DNA of 64,000 bases from JAAYPI01 sp963668615 (GTDB lineage: Bacteria; Bacteroidota; Bacteroidia; Bacteroidales; Paludibacteraceae), in assembly GCA_963668615.2 (NCBI GenBank), contig CAXXCL010000003.1:434001-498000 (forward strand), in the 5' to 3' direction. A model generated the notes under the pieces. It searched no databases. It saw nothing but the letters and a program-made list of their open reading frames with translations, and was not told the DNA's origin. Positions 8,013 through 16,161 of this stretch are shown here, in pieces. The position numbers and the translations under genes are program-made. The number at the start of each line of letters is the position of its first letter. Position 1 is the stretch's first letter.

Positions 8013-9347
8013 TTAGAATGTAAATGTTGTTGCAAAGGTTCCTCTCACACCTGAGATATCTTCAGCATCCGCAACCTTACCCTTGTTATCATAATCGACT
8101 GTACCATAACCGGCAACATTATAATCCAACTCTGCTGCCAATGACAAACGACCTATATTATATTTCAAGGAAGGAGCAATACGGTAGATATGGTCTACAT
8201 TTTGCCAGCGACCTAAAAACACGCCACCATCTGCAGCAGATAAGATGTTATCATCAAATCCTAAATTTTTTTGATAGCCGGCAAAAACTCCGGCAACCAA
8301 TTTCTTTCCATAAGTTAAATTAAGCCAATAAGAAGCAGAATTTGATGCTGAATACGTTTTGGCTCCCGTTGCAGCATCAAGAGTCTTAACCGCATAACCA
8401 CCTTGTTGAAATAACTCGCTCAAATTTTGACCATAAATAGCACTTACTTTTGCATTAAACTTATCTTTCTTATAATCGGCAAAAGCTCCTAATGCATAAG
8501 ACGAGATTGTTTCATCAGTGTTAAATACACCCAATGTTCCTGTTGTTTGTGTGGCAGGACGAACGACTTTGTACTCTGAAGTTATTCCTGCAAACAAAGA
8601 TTTGGTCTTAAAATGCAATTGTAAATGCAATTCCGGAATAGGATTTGCTCGAACATCGTTTGTGGCACTAACTGTTGTTCCAGTAGCATCTGTAAAAACA
8701 GTAGATTTATGTTCTGTTTGATACAAAGCCGCCACCAACACATTTATGTTTTCGGTTGGTTTCAAGACTATACGAACTTGATCTCCACGTCCAAAAGGAC
8801 GAAATGGAATACCCGTATGTAACCCCACAACTGAAGGAAAAATGGTTTCAGCAAAAGGATTCCATGTTTTACCTATTAACAAGTCTGTCTTATTCCAACT
8901 CAATTTCGTATATGCATGGCGTAAACGCAAACCAACAGCATTTGTAGCACCTGTAGATGCCTGTGTTGTCGCACCGCCCGTAAAATCAAATTCGAAAAAA
9001 GCCGATGATTTTGCCTTCCAAACATCCGGCCCGGTAAACAAAGCATTAAAACGAGTTGATTGAGTAGAAAGACCTTGACGAAATACTGCGTTTTGATCAT
9101 CTCCATTAGCATCTAATTTCTTATTCTCAGGAAAAAAGCTAAAAAGATCATCTACTCCACCTGCCGTTTCGCGAGAATCAAAATAATATTCCGCACGAAC
9201 AAATCCGCCAAATTTAACTTGAACGTTATCACTCAGTTTGACAACCGGAATAAGAGGCGTAGTTTCGCTTGTTTGCTGTGAAAAAATAGTTGAAACCTGC
9301 AAAAAAGAAAATAGTGTAAAAATTAATTTTATATATTTTGTTTTCAT
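8013..9347 (-). CDS. Outer-membrane porin-like beta-barrel protein (DcaP-like)
   Basis: 444 residues from the ATG at 9347; a TTG at 9356 would add three residues. It has a signal peptide (IKLIFTLFSFLQVSTIFSQ), then a barrel-like alternation of strands starting VKFGGFVRAEYYFDSRE, and ends in phenylalanine (TFATTFTF), as outer-membrane barrels do. Features such as WNPFAETIFPSVVG and RPFGRGDQVR resemble DcaP-type trimeric porins, though the similarity is loose. It is the first structural gene of the mar/met operon, so it probably gives small organosulfur compounds a route through the outer membrane. Confidence 0.75.
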   Translation of the reverse strand: MKTKYIKLIFTLFSFLQVSTIFSQQTSETTPLIPVVKLSDNVQVKFGGFVRAEYYFDSRETAGGVDDLFSFFPENKKLDANGDDQNAVFRQGLSTQSTRFNALFTGPDVWKAKSSAFFEFDFTGGATTQASTGATNAVGLRLRHAYTKLSWNKTDLLIGKTWNPFAETIFPSVVGLHTGIPFRPFGRGDQVRIVLKPTENINVLVAALYQTEHKSTVFTDATGTTVSATNDVRANPIPELHLQLHFKTKSLFAGITSEYKVVRPATQTTGTLGVFNTDETISSYALGAFADYKKDKFNAKVSAIYGQNLSELFQQGGYAVKTLDAATGAKTYSASNSASYWLNLTYGKKLVAGVFAGYQKNLGFDDNILSAADGGVFLGRWQNVDHIYRIAPSLKYNIGRLSLAAELDYNVAGYGTVDYDNKGKVADAEDISGVRGTFATTFTF

Positions 9348-9481
9348 TTTGTACAATATTGATTTATAAATAAGTGAATATCAATCGCTTAAATATCTAT
9401 TAATTCGAAACAAAAAGCTCCAATGAATCAAGTTCAATCAAAAATTAATAGTAAGTGAAATTTGATGGAAAATTAACCATG

Positions 9482-9547
9482 GTGAAATCAACAGGATAAA
9501 GCCTTAGCGATCTTTTACAAACCTATCCCTATTAAAGTTGATTTCAC
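9482..9547 (-). promoter_or_regulatory. Long leader hairpin overlapping the leader-ORF stop
   Basis: Perfect 11-bp inverted arms GTGAAATCAAC (9482-9492) and GTTGATTTCAC (9537-9547), with a further AGGATA/TATCCCT complementarity inside. The arm at 9537-9547 covers the TGA stop of the upstream leader ORF. A third copy of GTGAAAT at 9455-9461 offers an alternative pairing. No U-run follows, so it is not a plain terminator; a switchable leader structure controlling the porin-MetQ mRNA is plausible. Confidence 0.6.
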
Positions 9548-9765
9548 AATCTACAGAAGGAACAGCAGCATGTCAGCTGCATGTAGAATTTAGATCTATC
9601 GGAAGTAGTCATGGTTGAGGTGCACATCATAGATTGTTGTGCTTGAGAAAAACGCATGACTGTTGAAAATATGGAGATAACATATTCCCCTAAATAATAT
9701 ACCACTGAACCAACCACCAATTGGCGATTGGAAAATGATACTTTATGTAAGGTTAATGTTGTCAT
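9544..9765 (-). CDS. Cys/Met-rich leader peptide candidate upstream of the porin-met-mar operon
   Basis: 73 codons from the ATG at 9765; an internal ATG at 9657 would give a 37-residue version. I do not recognise a family. The C-terminal half is strikingly rich in sulfur amino acids: Met-Met-Cys at 46-48, further Met at 37, 52 and 62, and CCCSFC at 66-71, three codons before the stop. A short GCAGC/GCTGC hairpin (9565-9580) forms over the Cys codons and a long hairpin begins at the stop codon. This arrangement resembles transcription-attenuation leader peptides, where ribosomes stall at codons for the scarce amino acid. I infer sensing of cysteine or methionine supply. It might instead be an unrelated small protein or chance. 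Confidence 0.5.
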   Translation of the reverse strand: MTTLTLHKVSFSNRQLVVGSVVYYLGEYVISIFSTVMRFSQAQQSMMCTSTMTTSDRSKFYMQLTCCCSFCRL

Positions 9766-9810
9766 ATTGTTTATGGTCGTATAATGTAATTCTTTGTTCT
9801 AATTACATTA

Positions 9811-9840
9811 CAAATGTCTGAATTATATGTGAGGTTCGAA
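9811..9840 (-). promoter_or_regulatory. Probable promoter of the porin-metQNI-mar operon
   Basis: On the minus strand a GACATTTG (9818-9811) departs by one base from the Bacteroidota -7 element TAnnTTTG. TTCG (9840-9837) stands 18 bases upstream as a weak -33 element. The imperfect match fits a promoter that needs an activator, and the paired palindromes abut it directly. It would start an mRNA with a leader of about 450 nt before the porin ATG. Confidence 0.5.
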
Positions 9841-9880
9841 ATACCGTTTGTTGGGTATTCGCATACCCTATATGTGGTAT
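9841..9880. promoter_or_regulatory. Tandem palindromic operators (ATACC-N8-GGTAT x2)
   Basis: Two 18-bp palindromes, ATACC-N8-GGTAT at 9841-9858 and 9863-9880, are centred 22 bp apart, about two helical turns. They lie just upstream of the operon promoter. The same 18-bp layout occurs once upstream of cysK (12447-12464). This looks like the binding site of a dimeric regulator shared by both sulfur units, acting as an activator given its position. The regulator gene is not identified in the window. Confidence 0.6.
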
Positions 9881-9932
9881 AAAGTAAGCTTTTAATGGCA
9901 TTAATTGTAACAGCACAAATTAATAGTTCAAT

Positions 9933-9966
9933 AAAAAAGTCGGTCATTTTACTAACCGACTTTTTT
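9933..9966 (-). terminator. Intrinsic terminator after metY
   Basis: Arms AAAAAAGTCGGT (9933-9944) and ACCGACTTTTTT (9955-9966) pair perfectly over 12 bp with a 10-nt loop and give a U-run on the minus strand. It stands 34 bases after the metY stop and separates cysK-metY from the downstream operon. Confidence 0.9.
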
Positions 9967-9999
9967 ACTACATTAATTTACAAACTCTCACCCACGTTT

Positions 10000-11304
10000 T
10001 TATTTGATTGCATCCAATGCTTGTTGAATATCAGCTTTGATATCTTCAATATTTTCAATACCTACTGACACACGCAATAATCCGGGTTCAGCTCCTGCTG
10101 CAACTAATTCTTTAGGAGAAAGCTGTGAATGGGTTGTAGATGCAGGGTGAATAATCAACGATTTTGCATCTCCCACATTAGCTAAATGGCTCAATAATTT
10201 TACGTTGTTAATCAACTTATCGGCATTGGAAGGGTCACCTTTTATTTTAAAGGTCAACACTGCTCCTGCTCCTCTCGGAAAATATTTCTTAGCCAAATCA
10301 TAATATTTGCTACTTTTTAAGCCCGGATAGTTTACATATTCCACTTGGGAGTGTTTTTCAAGCCATTCGGCCAAAGCAAGGGTGTTTTGCACATGGCGTT
10401 CTACACGCAATGAAAGTGTTTCAATACCTTGTACCAAAAGGAATGAGTTAAATGGACTAATAGTATTTCCCCAGTCGCGAAGTCCTTCTGTACGAGCACG
10501 AACATTAAAGGCTATATTTCCAAATGGACTTTTTGCACCAAACACATCCCAAAATACTAAGCCATGATAACTATCAGAAGGTTCAGTAAAAGAAGGAAAC
10601 TTACCGTTACCCCAGTTGAAAGTACCACTGTCCACAATAATACCCCCAATAGAAGTACCATGACCACCAATCCATTTAGTAGCCGATTCAACTACAACAG
10701 ATGCACCATGTTCAATAGGGCGGAATAAATAGCCACCCGCACCAAAGGTATTATCCACAATTAATGGAATATCATGTTTCTTTGCAACAGCGGCAATAGC
10801 ATCAAAATCAGGCACATTTAATCCCGGATTTCCAATAGTTTCCAAATAAATAGCTTTCGTGTTTTTATCAACTAATGCTTCAAATTCTTCAGGTTTATCT
10901 TCGGTAGTAAAGCGAACTTCTACTCCCAAACGTTTAAATTGTCTTTTAAACTGATTGTAAGTACCACCGTAAAGGTGTGGAGTTGAAATGAAATTATCAC
11001 CTGCTTGAACAATGTTATTCAAAGCGATAAATTGAGCTGACTGACCTGATGAAGCAGCCAAGCCGGATATACCCCCTTCCAATGCTGCAATGCGTTTTTC
11101 AAACACATCAGTAGTTGGATTTTGCAAACGGGTATAAATGTTTCCAAACTTGCGCAAGCCGAAAAGGTCTGCACCTTCTTTCGCATCATCAAACACGTAA
11201 GAACTTGTTTGATAGATTGGTAATGCACGGGAGTGAGTTGTTTTATCTACTTCCTGTCCCGCATGTAACTGTAATGTTTCGAATTTTAATTGTTGTGTTG
11301 CCAT
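10000..11304 (-). CDS. metY: O-acetylhomoserine sulfhydrylase / aminocarboxypropyltransferase (MetY)
   Basis: 434 residues from the ATG at 11304, the start conserved in the family (FETLQLHAGQ follows). An ATG at 11388 would add 28 residues that look non-native. It belongs to the Cys/Met-metabolism PLP enzymes: the cofactor lysine is Lys210 in SATKWIGGHG, and the length suits MetY rather than the shorter MetB/MetC. It joins O-acetylhomoserine with sulfide to give homocysteine, or with methanethiol to give methionine directly. The second reaction is the one that uses the product of methylthio-alkane reductase, so its place beside that operon is metabolically coherent. Co-transcribed with cysK. 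Confidence 0.92.
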   Translation of the reverse strand: MATQQLKFETLQLHAGQEVDKTTHSRALPIYQTSSYVFDDAKEGADLFGLRKFGNIYTRLQNPTTDVFEKRIAALEGGISGLAASSGQSAQFIALNNIVQAGDNFISTPHLYGGTYNQFKRQFKRLGVEVRFTTEDKPEEFEALVDKNTKAIYLETIGNPGLNVPDFDAIAAVAKKHDIPLIVDNTFGAGGYLFRPIEHGASVVVESATKWIGGHGTSIGGIIVDSGTFNWGNGKFPSFTEPSDSYHGLVFWDVFGAKSPFGNIAFNVRARTEGLRDWGNTISPFNSFLLVQGIETLSLRVERHVQNTLALAEWLEKHSQVEYVNYPGLKSSKYYDLAKKYFPRGAGAVLTFKIKGDPSNADKLINNVKLLSHLANVGDAKSLIIHPASTTHSQLSPKELVAAGAEPGLLRVSVGIENIEDIKADIQQALDAIK

Positions 11305-11414
11305 GTTGTTTACTTTTAATTGGTTATTCTTTTTTATCTTTAAAACTTTATTGAATGCATTTTGAAAATTTTCTGAAAATGAGCCCATAATTTTAATTTT
11401 TAATCATTAATATA

Positions 11415-12362
11415 TCACAAAGGATATTCTTCAAAGGCGTAAAGTACAGACGACAAATACCTTTCTCCGGTATCAGGCAATAGAACTACAATATTCTTTC
11501 CTCTGTTTTCAGGTCTTTGAGCAATTTGAGATGCTGCAAAAACAGCAGCACCTGAAGAAATTCCTACCAATAGACCTTCTTGAGTAGCCAATTCGCGTCC
11601 TGCACGAATGGCATCATTATTGGACACAGGAAATATTTCATCTATTACTGCCGAATTGTACGTTTTAGGAACAAAACCGGCTCCAATCCCTTGTATTTTG
11701 TGTGGACCGGATTTACCGCCTGAAAGAACAGGTGAATCAAGAGGTTCCACTGCAACAATCTTAATAGTAGAATTGTATTTTTTTAATGTTTCACCAACTC
11801 CACTTACCGTACCTCCTGTACCAACGCCTGCGACAAAAATATCCACTTTTCCTTCGGTATCACGCCAAATCTCTTCGGCTGTAGTTTCTCTATGGATTTG
11901 CGGATTAGCGGGATTTTCGAACTGTTGCAAAATAACTGAATTAGGATTTTCTTCTTTCAGCTGATTTGCTTTTGCAATAGCCCCTTTCATTCCGTCTACT
12001 CCCGGAGTAAGAAAAATACTTGCTCCGTATGCCTTTAATAAACTACGACGTTCTATACTCATGGTATCTGGCATGGTTAAAATCAGCTTATAGTTTTTTA
12101 CGGCAGAAACAAAAGCCAATCCAACACCCGTATTACCACTCGTAGGTTCAATAATAACACTTCCCGGTTTTAATATTCCTTTCTTTTCGGCATCTTCAAT
12201 CATAGCAAAGGCTACACGATCTTTTACGCTTCCGGCAGGATTAAAATATTCCAGTTTAGCTATTACATTAGCACTTAAATTATGTTTTGTGCTATAACGA
12301 GAAAGCTCCAATAAAGGAGTATTACCAATAAGGTCTGTTAATTGTTTTGCAATCTTTTTCAT
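11415..12362 (-). CDS. cysK: Cysteine synthase A (O-acetylserine sulfhydrylase)
   Basis: 315 residues, standard for CysK. The PLP lysine is Lys47 in NPAGSVKDR, the substrate-binding loop is EPTSGNTGVGLAF, and the phosphate-binding glycine loop is VGTGGTVSGVGE. It converts O-acetylserine and sulfide to cysteine and acetate. It is the first gene of a two-gene unit with metY and has a recognisable promoter and an 18-bp palindrome upstream, the latter shared with the porin-met-mar operon. Co-regulation of cysteine and methionine synthesis with sulfur scavenging is inferred. Confidence 0.95.
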   Translation of the reverse strand: MKKIAKQLTDLIGNTPLLELSRYSTKHNLSANVIAKLEYFNPAGSVKDRVAFAMIEDAEKKGILKPGSVIIEPTSGNTGVGLAFVSAVKNYKLILTMPDTMSIERRSLLKAYGASIFLTPGVDGMKGAIAKANQLKEENPNSVILQQFENPANPQIHRETTAEEIWRDTEGKVDIFVAGVGTGGTVSGVGETLKKYNSTIKIVAVEPLDSPVLSGGKSGPHKIQGIGAGFVPKTYNSAVIDEIFPVSNNDAIRAGRELATQEGLLVGISSGAAVFAASQIAQRPENRGKNIVVLLPDTGERYLSSVLYAFEEYPL

Positions 12363-12393
12363 AATCGTGTCTCTTTTAGTGTTTGTTATGATA

Positions 12394-12425
12394 CAAAAGT
12401 AATACTGTTTATATATGTGTACAAT
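12394..12425 (-). promoter_or_regulatory. Promoter of cysK-metY
   Basis: On the minus strand TACTTTTG (12401-12394) matches the Bacteroidota -7 consensus TAnnTTTG exactly, and ATTG (12425-12422) lies 20 bases upstream as the -33 element. The start of transcription would be about 25-30 bases before the cysK ATG. Confidence 0.7.
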
Positions 12426-12446
12426 CGCATATGTGGGTCATTTTTA

Positions 12447-12464
12447 CTACCACAAATGTGGTAG
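12447..12464. promoter_or_regulatory. Palindromic operator upstream of cysK (CTACC-N8-GGTAG)
   Basis: The 18-bp sequence CTACCACAAATGTGGTAG has 7-bp perfect arms around AAAT. It sits about 20 bp upstream of the -33 element, and a degenerate half-site (TGTGGGTCA) ends at 12440. It shares the TACC-N8-GGTA layout with the two sites upstream of the porin-met-mar operon. Confidence 0.6.
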
Positions 12465-12482
12465 TTTAGGTTTTTACAAACG

Positions 12483-12515
12483 AAAAGCAAGAAATTATTA
12501 TGATTTCTTGCTTTT
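12483..12515 (-). terminator. Terminator-like hairpin after the DUF5723 gene
   Basis: Arms AAAAGCAAGAAAT (12483-12495) and ATTTCTTGCTTTT (12503-12515) pair over 13 bp with a 7-nt loop. The hairpin ends the minus-strand unit that stops at 12539, just before the cysK upstream region. Confidence 0.65.
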
Positions 12516-12538
12516 CAATTCTTAGTATATTCAGAGAA

Positions 12539-14338
12539 TCATTTTTTATTCTCAATTGTTGCGTCTAGAGGAACTGTTACGTTATTCTGCAATTCTTTAG
12601 TCTCTGTTTCCGCCGACTTGGGAGTGTCCTCAATCTTTTTTTCTTTTACCTCTTGCAATACACCGGGGTCTTGGGTTTTCACATCTTCAAGCACTTGAGC
12701 ATTTACCGCTGAAGAATCTCTTACAGCAGCTTCTCCTTGAGGAACCAATAACAATAGATTTTGAAAATCTTCCTCTGTATCGCTCGTTGTAGCTTTTATT
12801 TCAATTGGTTGAACAAATGGCACTTGTACACTGTCTACTTGTACTACAGCAGACGTATCAACTTGTGCGGTATCAATGGGAACTATTTGTACGGTATCTT
12901 TCGCAACACTATCAGCAGGTGCAGGAAGTATTATTTCTTCTTCTACTTTCTTTTTCTTCGCCTTGCATCCAAAAGTGAGAACTATACCCGTTTGTAAATT
13001 AACAGTTTCTGTTTTATAGGGAATTCCTTCGCCACTGTAATACAAAGGAATATAATCTCCAACCATATAAAAATTAAATGGTGAAAGGCGTAAATTAAAA
13101 CCTACCCCAATATTACTAAATCCACCACTTAGGAACGAATAACTAAAAGAAGTACTAATCCACCTGCAAGGACGAACATTAAGTGATGTGGTTATTTCTT
13201 CATATAACTGTTCATTTTCTAACGTGGTTTTAGACAACAAACCAAGGCTCATTCTATCTTTCCAAAAAGCATACTCGGCACCCAAATAGAACTTGGCATT
13301 CAACCAAGTTGTATACGAATTTTTGGTTGCATCAACCGTATACGAATCTTCCAAAACATTTTTTATCGAATCTCCATAGCTGATATCTCCATCATTCGTA
13401 TCATGTTGAATTCCCTGAAAAGAATAATCAATATTTCCATTTGCAACAGTTACTGAATTTTTCCAAGAAATAAATCCAACATCCCTTACGGCAAAAGATA
13501 AACTTAAATTTTTTATAGGTTTATAAATAACCCCGGCATCAAAACCTGCTCCAAAATTTGGTTTGAAAGAAGACAGAACATTATCACCCATAGTCAACGA
13601 ATCAATAGACCCGTCTGATTTTATAGCAACATTTAAACCGGGTATTGAGACCATTGCCTTACCTTTACCGACTATTCTCCACTCATCTTGAGAAGCTTGT
13701 AATTCCAAGTCAGAAAAACTGGCGGAAGCATTGGCAATCCCCACTAAAAGCTTAACCCTACCGCCCACAGTCCACTGCTCATTTATTTTATGAGAATAAC
13801 CTGTAGAAAAATCTATATACGAACTTGCACTGACTCCCAACGATTGCAAATTGTACTTGTTTACATTAACTGTATCGGGTGTACCATACAAAGCAAGTTT
13901 AAAAAGATCTTTTGGTAGATACAATGAGGTATTTTGCTTTAGAGAAGCATTAATCGTCAAATAACCTTTCTTTTTGATTTTCATACCCAAGCCAAACAAA
14001 CTCACAGAAACTTCTTCCGAAATTTTTGTGGTCGACTTAATGGTAGAGTAAAGCACATCTCTGTCTCCATAGTCCGGATTCAATGCCGTAACCATTTGTC
14101 CGTCTTTAGCGAAAACAATATCATTCAGAGACAAAGAATTGTTTCCCAATGATAAATTAATTGTTGATAAAATGGGCAATTCGGCATAACCTCCACACTT
14201 AGATTGAAAAGCCGGATTCATGTAACTCTGATAAGGCAAATAGCTCATAAAATACAGCGTGCTGGGCTCGGAAAAAGCAGCTCGAGGCACAAACAGAATC
14301 GCTAAAATAAAACCTATAGTAATATGCAGTTTTTTCAT
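12539..14338 (-). CDS. DUF5723-type outer-membrane protein with acidic C-terminal extension
   Basis: 599 residues. The signal peptide (ITIGFILAILFVPRAAFS) is followed by a beta-barrel-like region to about residue 450 (MNPAFQSKCGGYAELPIL near the start, GVGFNLRLSPFNFYMVGDYIPL near the end). This arrangement resembles DUF5723/PorV-like barrels of Bacteroidales. The last 140 residues are different: low complexity, rich in Val, Asp, Glu and Thr, and probably disordered and periplasmic. It lies 13 bases after a lipoprotein gene, so the two are likely co-expressed. No catalytic motif is visible and the function is unknown. Confidence 0.7.
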   Translation of the reverse strand: MKKLHITIGFILAILFVPRAAFSEPSTLYFMSYLPYQSYMNPAFQSKCGGYAELPILSTINLSLGNNSLSLNDIVFAKDGQMVTALNPDYGDRDVLYSTIKSTTKISEEVSVSLFGLGMKIKKKGYLTINASLKQNTSLYLPKDLFKLALYGTPDTVNVNKYNLQSLGVSASSYIDFSTGYSHKINEQWTVGGRVKLLVGIANASASFSDLELQASQDEWRIVGKGKAMVSIPGLNVAIKSDGSIDSLTMGDNVLSSFKPNFGAGFDAGVIYKPIKNLSLSFAVRDVGFISWKNSVTVANGNIDYSFQGIQHDTNDGDISYGDSIKNVLEDSYTVDATKNSYTTWLNAKFYLGAEYAFWKDRMSLGLLSKTTLENEQLYEEITTSLNVRPCRWISTSFSYSFLSGGFSNIGVGFNLRLSPFNFYMVGDYIPLYYSGEGIPYKTETVNLQTGIVLTFGCKAKKKKVEEEIILPAPADSVAKDTVQIVPIDTAQVDTSAVVQVDSVQVPFVQPIEIKATTSDTEEDFQNLLLLVPQGEAAVRDSSAVNAQVLEDVKTQDPGVLQEVKEKKIEDTPKSAETETKELQNNVTVPLDATIENKK

Positions 14339-14351
14339 GTTTGTCTGTTTT

Positions 14352-16073
14352 TTATTTTTTCTCGTTCAAGGTTACCTCACCCGCAACATAAAAGCTGGCT
14401 TTCAGATCAAGCCAATCTTTTGCCATAATTTGGACATTCTTTCCATCATTACCCGCCATAGAATATTCGAAAGCCATTTTAGAAGCTCCCAAAACAAAGT
14501 TCTTCATTTGTTTTCCTGTAATTTTTATCCGAATAATTGTACTAGGAAAAGGCGTAAGAACTTTTCCTTCAGCATCTACAGGAGCCGGTTCTATGGTATA
14601 TTGTTGTCTGAAAACCTCTCCATCATGGGTTACTTCTTCATCAGAATCATTCAAAAATTTCAATGTAACATCTGCACCTATCGGCAATGAATTTTGGTAA
14701 TTTAATTTGATTTCAGCTGTGACTTTTTCAAAATCGGAAACATCAACGTCGGAGCTATCAATCCCTAACTTCATAGTATCTTTTAAGTTTACAAAGAAAT
14801 TTTTCTCAGGGTCTTCGCTACCATCAAAATTAACTTGAAACTTAGTTGTAATAAGCAAGTACATTTTGCTGTCATCAAAGAAAAAATGAACGGGTGCTTG
14901 TGCATCAGCAACTGTCTTAACCCTGAACTTATATGCTAATTTATTTGCCTTTATCTGGAAAAGCCTATTCGTTGCACCATAATCTTTATCAAACAACTTA
15001 GTTGTCTGCTTATCAAGAGTACTCGTATTAAAATTCAATAGTTGTTGATTGGTAAGGTTTTTTATTTCAGCAAACTTAGGATAATTTAAAACAAAAGAAG
15101 TTGTAGGCTGACCATTAAAATCAGCATATACAGTTTCTCCTGTTCTTGTATCCGACGCCTTTACGTAATCTAATGTGTATTCTGCCGGAATACCAATGCT
15201 ACTAACGGAAGTTATGTATATTTGAGGATTGTGGAACGGTAAAAAGAAATTTGAACCTTGTAAACTTTGTGTAAAATCAAAATCTCTCAAAATTTCATCA
15301 CCCCAAATATCTCTATCTTGTCCTATGTATCCATAGGCAACACGAGGTTTCATTGAATTAAAATCCAACTCAACAGACAATGGCGTTCCTTCCACAAATT
15401 GAGTAGAAGTTGTCACATCTCCTTTAAAACGAATATTAATGGTATTGGCTCTGTTAGGAAAATATAATTTTGCCCCTTCAAGATTAAGAGGTTGTTCTAT
15501 CAAACCGGAATGCAGATTAATAATTATCTTATTATCGGGATACAATGAAGGATTCAATTTAAGTTGGGTTGGGTCGAATATCACTTCTAATGTCGAATTA
15601 TCAACAAAATCAAAAACAGAATTCATTTTTAGAGTTATATCAGAACTTTTAAACAAAACACTGTCCAATATTTCATTAGGATTGGTATTAATATCAAATT
15701 GAAAAGGTAAAGTATAGTCAAAAACAGCAGTGTCTGTATTAATACCGGTACTTTCACCTAATGCAAGGTCTTTATAAAAGGTTCCTTTCGGCATTTTTAT
15801 ATCATTGATAAAGGCATTGCCAAAATCAACAGTATCTTTAAGAACAAAAAAGATGCTGTCATTTTCTATGAAAATTTTAAACCTTGATATGGAATCGGGC
15901 AAAATATCACTCAATTTAATATTTGAATGACCAATCGGACCCACCAAGGTCATACCGACCTCGGTATCAGTATTAACATTATCTAACTTATAGAAGTCGT
16001 CAACACAAGATGTAAAGAAAAATGGGAGAATAAACAGGGTTAAGAAGAGTTGCCAAGTTGTTGTTTTTTTCAT
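14352..16073 (-). CDS. Large lipoprotein of unknown function
   Basis: 573 residues from the ATG at 16073; a more distal start would add 14 residues before the signal. The signal peptide ends in the lipobox FFFTSC, so the mature protein is lipid-anchored. The rest is beta-rich with no cysteine or enzyme motif that I recognise (VGMTLVGPIGHSNIKLSDIL near the mature N-terminus). The mature N-terminus (VDDFYKLDN) has no obvious surface-export acidic signal beyond the aspartates. The DUF5723-type barrel gene follows 13 bases downstream, suggesting a shared envelope role. Confidence 0.7.
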   Translation of the reverse strand: MKKTTTWQLFLTLFILPFFFTSCVDDFYKLDNVNTDTEVGMTLVGPIGHSNIKLSDILPDSISRFKIFIENDSIFFVLKDTVDFGNAFINDIKMPKGTFYKDLALGESTGINTDTAVFDYTLPFQFDINTNPNEILDSVLFKSSDITLKMNSVFDFVDNSTLEVIFDPTQLKLNPSLYPDNKIIINLHSGLIEQPLNLEGAKLYFPNRANTINIRFKGDVTTSTQFVEGTPLSVELDFNSMKPRVAYGYIGQDRDIWGDEILRDFDFTQSLQGSNFFLPFHNPQIYITSVSSIGIPAEYTLDYVKASDTRTGETVYADFNGQPTTSFVLNYPKFAEIKNLTNQQLLNFNTSTLDKQTTKLFDKDYGATNRLFQIKANKLAYKFRVKTVADAQAPVHFFFDDSKMYLLITTKFQVNFDGSEDPEKNFFVNLKDTMKLGIDSSDVDVSDFEKVTAEIKLNYQNSLPIGADVTLKFLNDSDEEVTHDGEVFRQQYTIEPAPVDAEGKVLTPFPSTIIRIKITGKQMKNFVLGASKMAFEYSMAGNDGKNVQIMAKDWLDLKASFYVAGEVTLNEKK

Positions 16074-16161
16074 TATATAGTTCAAATAATAAGTTGGACG
16101 ATGGAACTTTGACAAATATGATAAAGCGAAGATAATATTTTTTTATATATGGTAATATTTT

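Noticed and set aside
9482..9547. Intrinsic terminator
   Set aside because: The stem is strong but has a 44-nt loop and no U-run after it, so it does not qualify.
9357..9999. S-box (SAM-I) or other SAM riboswitch before the porin-met operon
   Set aside because: I looked on the minus strand for the conserved S-box core and did not find it. The structure present is a leader ORF with simple inverted repeats.
11305..11388. 28-residue N-terminal extension of MetY
   Set aside because: The family start aligns with the ATG at 11304, and the extension has no recognisable features, so the shorter form was annotated.
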